A stretch of 64,000 nt of DNA from contig NZ_JAHRDV010000001.1 of NCBI RefSeq assembly GCF_019083805.1, forward strand, positions 1 through 64,000. Direction: 5' to 3'. This DNA is from Acetobacter estunensis (GTDB lineage: Bacteria > Pseudomonadota > Alphaproteobacteria > Acetobacterales > Acetobacteraceae). Below are positions 60,416 to 64,000 of this stretch, in pieces. Numbering within the stretch: position 1 is the stretch's first letter; each line of letters starts with the position of its first letter. The notes under the pieces were generated by a model. The model ran no database searches. It worked only from the letters and a program-made list of their open reading frames with translations, and had not been told where the DNA came from. The position numbers and the translations under genes are program-made.

Positions 60416-60949
60416 ATGACCCTGTTCCGTCCCTCTTTTTTGCTTGCCGCCTTCACCCTCGGCCTGACGGTCCTCGGACCGTTTGCTCACGCCGCGGACG
60501 AAGCTTCCGCTTCTCTCATCGGAACAGATGGCGCTAATCATGGAACCGCACATCTAACGGAAACGCCGACCGGCGTCCTCCTGCGCATCGAAGCCACGCA
60601 TCTTCCGGCGGGGTGGCATGGCCTGCATTTCCATGAAAAAGGTGTCTGCACACCACCGAAATTCACAAGCGCCGGTTCACACGTTCACGCAGCTTCGCCA
60701 GTGGTGCACGGATTACTGAACCCCACAGCAAACGACGATGGCGATCTCCCCAATCTGTTCGTGGCATCCGATGGAACGGCCACCGTCGAACTCCACACAA
60801 CTCTTGTCTCGCTGCATGGGAAAGATAACCGCCCTGCCCTCCTTGATGCGGACGGATCGTCTCTGGTTATTCATGCCAAACCAGATGACTACACCACCCA
60901 GCCAATCGGCGGAGCAGGCGACCGCATTGCCTGCGGTGTCATTCACTGA
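60416..60949 (+). CDS. sodC: Periplasmic Cu/Zn superoxide dismutase
   Basis: The product has 177 residues. A signal peptide ends near AHAADEA (about residue 26). Copper ligands His71 and His73 are in LHFHEKGVC. Further His residues in SAGSHVHAASPVVHG fit the zinc loop, and SSLVIHAKPDD provides the last copper His. Cysteines in GVCTPP and RIACGVIH would form the conserved disulfide. It removes superoxide in the periplasm. Confidence 0.93.
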   Translation: MTLFRPSFLLAAFTLGLTVLGPFAHAADEASASLIGTDGANHGTAHLTETPTGVLLRIEATHLPAGWHGLHFHEKGVCTPPKFTSAGSHVHAASPVVHGLLNPTANDDGDLPNLFVASDGTATVELHTTLVSLHGKDNRPALLDADGSSLVIHAKPDDYTTQPIGGAGDRIACGVIH

Positions 60950-61027
60950 TCTTCATACCCCCACTCGCCTGCAACCGCTTTCTGGGGCATGGTCTCTCCA
61001 ATTATCACTCGGAGGCCTGAATCGGAC

Positions 61028-61189
61028 ATGAAGCGCGTTGCCTGGGTCGTTCTCTGCGGATTTTCTCTCGCCGGATGCTCATGGTTCGGCGATGACACTA
61101 CCACCGCCAACCGGCATCTCAGTCAAAAGGAACAGTGGGAAACGCTGGGCTACAAGGACGGCCTGAAAAGCGTTCGAACGCAGCCCTGA
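61028..61189 (+). CDS. Small lipoprotein (53 residues)
   Basis: From ATG 61028: a signal with lipobox LAGC (VLCGFSLAGCSWFGDDTTTA), then a short polar helix (HLSQKEQWETLGYKDGLKSV). It lies 78 bases after sodC and may share its transcript. No function is known. Confidence 0.6.
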   Translation: MKRVAWVVLCGFSLAGCSWFGDDTTTANRHLSQKEQWETLGYKDGLKSVRTQP

Positions 61190-61247
61190 TCGTTCCTCAT
61201 CTTTCCTCTCCCGTGCCTGTCCGGGTGAATCCACGTCATCCCGAGAC

Positions 61248-62678
61248 ATGGCCGGAGATATGACAAGCATGAGCGCCATTTCTTCCGAACCTACTGACGG
61301 CATGCCGAAGCCCGGCCGTCAGAGGGCTATTATCGCCGTATGCCTGGCCGTTCTCCTCGCTCAGATCGACTACGCCATTGCAAATGTCGCCCTCCCGGCA
61401 ATGGGAACCGATCTTCACGCCTCCGCGTCCGATACTGTCTGGATCGTCAACGCCTACCAACTTGCCAGTCTGTCCTCCATCCTGCCGCTCGCCGCAGCCG
61501 GCGCATGGCTCGGTTATGAACGCGTCTGCATGGGCGGCGTCGTAATCTTCATGCTCGCGTCGTGCGGCTGTGCTCTTGCCCCTTCTCTGCCGGTCCTGAC
61601 CTGCGCTCGCGCCTTCCAGGGCTTCGGTGCCGCCTGCATGCTGGGGGTCACCTCAGCCTTGATCCGCTTTATTTACCCCCGCAAGGAACTCGGAAAAGGC
61701 GTCGCCCTCAACACACTGATCGTAGGATTGGGAATGGCGCTCGGTCCCACGGTGGCAGGGCTCATTCTGGCCGTAGCGGACTGGCCATGGCTCTTCTGGA
61801 TCAACCTGCCGCTTGGACTGCTTACCCTGTTCCTTGCCGCCACGTCGCTGCCGCGTACTCCGCGACAGGGCGACATGCCCGATCCGTGGGGCGCCCTGTT
61901 ATGCATGCTGTCATTCTTCGGACTGGGGCTGGCCGGCAATGGTGTGGCTCATGCCGATGGCATCACCCTCACGATAGCCTTTCTTGTTGGGGGGCTCTTC
62001 ACGCTGCTGATGCTTATCCGCCGTGAACATGGCCGCGCACTCCCGATCCTCCCTGTCGATCTTCTTCGCGGGCGCAGTTTCCGCACGGCTTTTCTCGTCG
62101 GCCTGTGCGGCTATGTCAGTTCCAACTTTTTCATCATTTCCTTCCCTTTCGCGCTGCACGATCACTACAATTGGAGCGCCACAACCATTGGCCTCATGAT
62201 GCTGCCATGGGCGTTTGGCCTGATCGCTTCAGCCTCGGTCACACGCCCTCTCGCCGATCGCATTCCAGCCGGCATTCTCTCTTCCCTTGGTCTGTTGTGC
62301 ACGATGACCGGTTTCATCCTGCTGCGCCTGCTGCCCGACACACCAAGCGCGTTCGACGTTCTCTGGAGAGTGGGATTGGCCGGACTGGGGTTCGGCATTT
62401 TTCAGGTTCCCAACAATCGGGCCATGCTGCTTTCAGCCGCAGCCGGACGCGAAGGGGGAGCGAGCGGAATGGTGCAGGTCTCGCGGCAGGGGGGGCAGAC
62501 GCTCGGGGGTATCGGAACCGCCCTTACGTTGCGTCTCACCGCCAACGGAACACAGGATTGCCTCAACATCGCCGCTCTCTGCGCAGCCTTTGCGGCGGCC
62601 CTCAGTGCATCCCGTCTGACACACGGAAACGAAGGAAACCCACGCAACATCCGGACGGCACCCAATCCGAACCGGTAA
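61248..62678 (+). CDS. MFS drug exporter, EmrB/QacA-type (DHA2)
   Basis: The product has 476 residues with about 14 hydrophobic segments. LLAQIDYAIANVALPAMGTD and the following DTVWIVNAYQLASLSSILPL region are the DHA2 signature of TM1-TM2, and GLGMALGPTVAGLIL matches motif C (antiporter) in TM5. It probably exports toxic compounds with proton exchange. The substrate cannot be predicted. Starts at 61260 and 61269 are possible alternatives. Confidence 0.85.
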   Translation: MAGDMTSMSAISSEPTDGMPKPGRQRAIIAVCLAVLLAQIDYAIANVALPAMGTDLHASASDTVWIVNAYQLASLSSILPLAAAGAWLGYERVCMGGVVIFMLASCGCALAPSLPVLTCARAFQGFGAACMLGVTSALIRFIYPRKELGKGVALNTLIVGLGMALGPTVAGLILAVADWPWLFWINLPLGLLTLFLAATSLPRTPRQGDMPDPWGALLCMLSFFGLGLAGNGVAHADGITLTIAFLVGGLFTLLMLIRREHGRALPILPVDLLRGRSFRTAFLVGLCGYVSSNFFIISFPFALHDHYNWSATTIGLMMLPWAFGLIASASVTRPLADRIPAGILSSLGLLCTMTGFILLRLLPDTPSAFDVLWRVGLAGLGFGIFQVPNNRAMLLSAAAGREGGASGMVQVSRQGGQTLGGIGTALTLRLTANGTQDCLNIAALCAAFAAALSASRLTHGNEGNPRNIRTAPNPNR

Positions 62679-62731
62679 TTGCGCTCTTTCAGAGAAACGA
62701 TCTAGACACACATTTGTTGATTACCCCACCT

Positions 62732-62751
62732 ACCCCGCGGATGGGGTTTTT
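62732..62751 (+). terminator. Possible terminator after the MFS gene
   Basis: A 5-bp stem ACCCC/GGGGT with a six-base loop is followed by T. Weak but well placed, 28 bases before cysE. Confidence 0.45.
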
Positions 62752-62778
62752 GTCCTCATCGCCAGGAAACACGCCCGC

Positions 62779-63597
62779 ATGACACAGCCTGACCTCACCA
62801 CGTCAGCCGTGAATCTGACCACTCTTTGGGAACGGATGATCGTCGAGGCTCGCGTTTGCTGCGATCCGCTGGTCATGGGGCTGCTGGCCACCGGAATTTC
62901 CAATCACGCCAGTTTCGCTGATGCGCTCTCCGCACTGATCGGACGCAAGCTGGGCGATCATTACGTGTCGTCACAAAATCTCACCGATCTGGTGCTGGCC
63001 TGTTATGCGGATACACCCGATGCCCTCGCAGCAGGTGCGGCCGATCTCGTCGCCATTCGCGAGCGCGATCCCGCCTGCCCCGACTACGTGACGCCGTTCC
63101 TGTTTTTCAAAGGCTTTCTTTCCATCCAGTGCTATCGGGTGGCGCATTGGCTCTGGAACTGCGACCGTCGCCATCTGGCTCTCCATCTCCAAAGCCGGGC
63201 CTCAGAACTGTTTGCCGTGGACATCCACCCCGCCGCCTGCCTCGGCCGACGTCTGCTGTTCGATCACGGAACCGGAATCGTCGTGGGCGAAACAAGCATC
63301 ATTGAGAACGACGTCTCCCTGCTTCAGGGCGTGACCCTTGGTGGAACTGGCAAACATGCCGGAGACCGTCATCCGAAGATCCGCCGCGGGGTGCTGATTG
63401 GAGCTGGCGCCAAGGTACTTGGGGCAATCGAGGTGGGTGAAGGCGCGAAGATCGGCGCAGGTTCGATCGTTTTGGAAGCGGTGCCTCCTTATACCACCGT
63501 GGTCGGCAATCCTGCCCGCAAGGTCGGCACCCGCCTGAAAGGCATGCCGTCGCTGACAATGGATCAGACGCTCCCACCGATCGACTACATCATCTGA
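62779..63597 (+). CDS. cysE: Serine O-acetyltransferase
   Basis: The product has 272 residues. An N-terminal helical domain precedes hexapeptide repeats that form a left-handed beta helix. Catalytic-type motifs DIHPAACLGRRLLFDHGTGI and LLQGVTLGGTGKHAGDRHPK are typical of CysE. It makes O-acetylserine from serine and acetyl-CoA, the first step of cysteine synthesis. The stop overlaps the convergent folP by 13 bases. Confidence 0.93.
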   Translation: MTQPDLTTSAVNLTTLWERMIVEARVCCDPLVMGLLATGISNHASFADALSALIGRKLGDHYVSSQNLTDLVLACYADTPDALAAGAADLVAIRERDPACPDYVTPFLFFKGFLSIQCYRVAHWLWNCDRRHLALHLQSRASELFAVDIHPAACLGRRLLFDHGTGIVVGETSIIENDVSLLQGVTLGGTGKHAGDRHPKIRRGVLIGAGAKVLGAIEVGEGAKIGAGSIVLEAVPPYTTVVGNPARKVGTRLKGMPSLTMDQTLPPIDYII

Positions 63598-64000
63598 ACA
63601 GCACCACCAGCCATTGCTTCCCACACACGCATGGCCTGCACCATCCCCGCTCCGTCATGGACCCGGAGCAGCGTCCCGGGCAGATCAAGCCCGGGCAAAG
63701 ATGTAACGATGGTGCCCGGATCGCGCGCCATCGGCTCAGCCACGCCAGCCCAAGTGCCGATCATGCGCTTGCGTGAGGTACCCAGAACGACGCGACAGCC
63801 AAGATTGGCAAGGATAGGCAACCGCCGCAGAAGCTCCGCATTCTGCTCGGCCGTCTTGGCAAACCCGATCCCCGGGTCGATCAGGATACGGGAGCGCTCA
63901 ATTCCTGCCTGCTCCGCCTGTGCAATTCGATCGCGCAGTTCCCGTACCACATCTACGGCTACGTCCCTGTAGTCCGTCAGCGCCTTCATCGTCTCCGGAG
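63585..64000 (-). CDS. folP: Dihydropteroate synthase, 3' part (runs off the window)
   Basis: The visible C-terminal 138 or so residues contain ILIDPGIGFAKTAEQNAELL and VLGTSRKRMIG, both diagnostic of FolP; the Lys/Arg of SRKR bind the pteridine and phosphate. The start lies beyond 64000. It condenses dihydropterin pyrophosphate with p-aminobenzoate in folate synthesis and is the sulfonamide target. Confidence 0.93.
   Translation of the reverse strand, partial: PETMKALTDYRDVAVDVVRELRDRIAQAEQAGIERSRILIDPGIGFAKTAEQNAELLRRLPILANLGCRVVLGTSRKRMIGTWAGVAEPMARDPGTIVTSLPGLDLPGTLLRVHDGAGMVQAMRVWEAMAGGAVQMM

Overview
The window looks like a chromosomal segment of an alphaproteobacterium, most probably an acetic acid bacterium (Acetobacteraceae). 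It is GC-rich, and it has the fliH-fliN-flbD-flhA-flhF-flhG flagellar order known from Alphaproteobacteria, several short lipoproteins, and serine acetyltransferase convergent with dihydropteroate synthase. Genus and species cannot be fixed from sequence reading alone.

Left host block (1-11865). A tight rightward flagellar operon, mostly with 4-base stop/start overlaps, leads into NAD kinase and a lipoprotein of the serine beta-lactamase fold. A ferritin-like protein and a ClpP-type protease lie on the other strand, followed by an OmpA-like lipoprotein and tRNA-Glu(UUC). At the very left edge a piece of fliG reads on the opposite strand directly against a shortened fliH, as if a short segment had been inverted or misassembled.

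Prophage (about 11819-54918). A 43-kb element sits in the 3' end of tRNA-Glu between 47-bp direct repeats. Leftward genes: tyrosine integrase, excisionase, a chain of small early genes and a CI-like repressor. Rightward early genes: Cro-like protein, several small helix-turn-helix proteins, DnaB-type helicase, an initiator gene with 12-bp iterons inside it, and a probable late regulator followed by a terminator. The head genes are lambda-like (terminase, gpW, portal, S49 protease, decoration protein, gpE capsid). The tail is Mu-like and contractile (sheath, tube, frameshifted chaperone, tape measure, gpN/P/45/46/47/48 homologues). Next come a glycine-rich fibre, an XhlA-like holin, a GH108 endolysin and a 1269-residue fibre carrying a GH30 glycosidase domain. 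The right end holds a second holin-like gene, a folded RNA-like inverted repeat and an accessory operon: Tat-type lipoprotein, glycosyltransferase-like protein, papain-like protein, small membrane proteins and a second lipoprotein. It looks like a lysogenic-conversion module.

Older element (54919-60146). Right of the prophage lies the wreck of an earlier integration at the same tRNA: an integrase interrupted by four stop codons without a frameshift, IS701-like and IS5-like transposase relics, and an intact 898-residue fibre-like protein. That protein joins a CotH-kinase-like domain to the same C-terminal platform used by the prophage GH30 fibre.

Right host block (60416-64000): periplasmic Cu/Zn superoxide dismutase, a small lipoprotein, an MFS drug exporter, cysE and the 3' part of folP.
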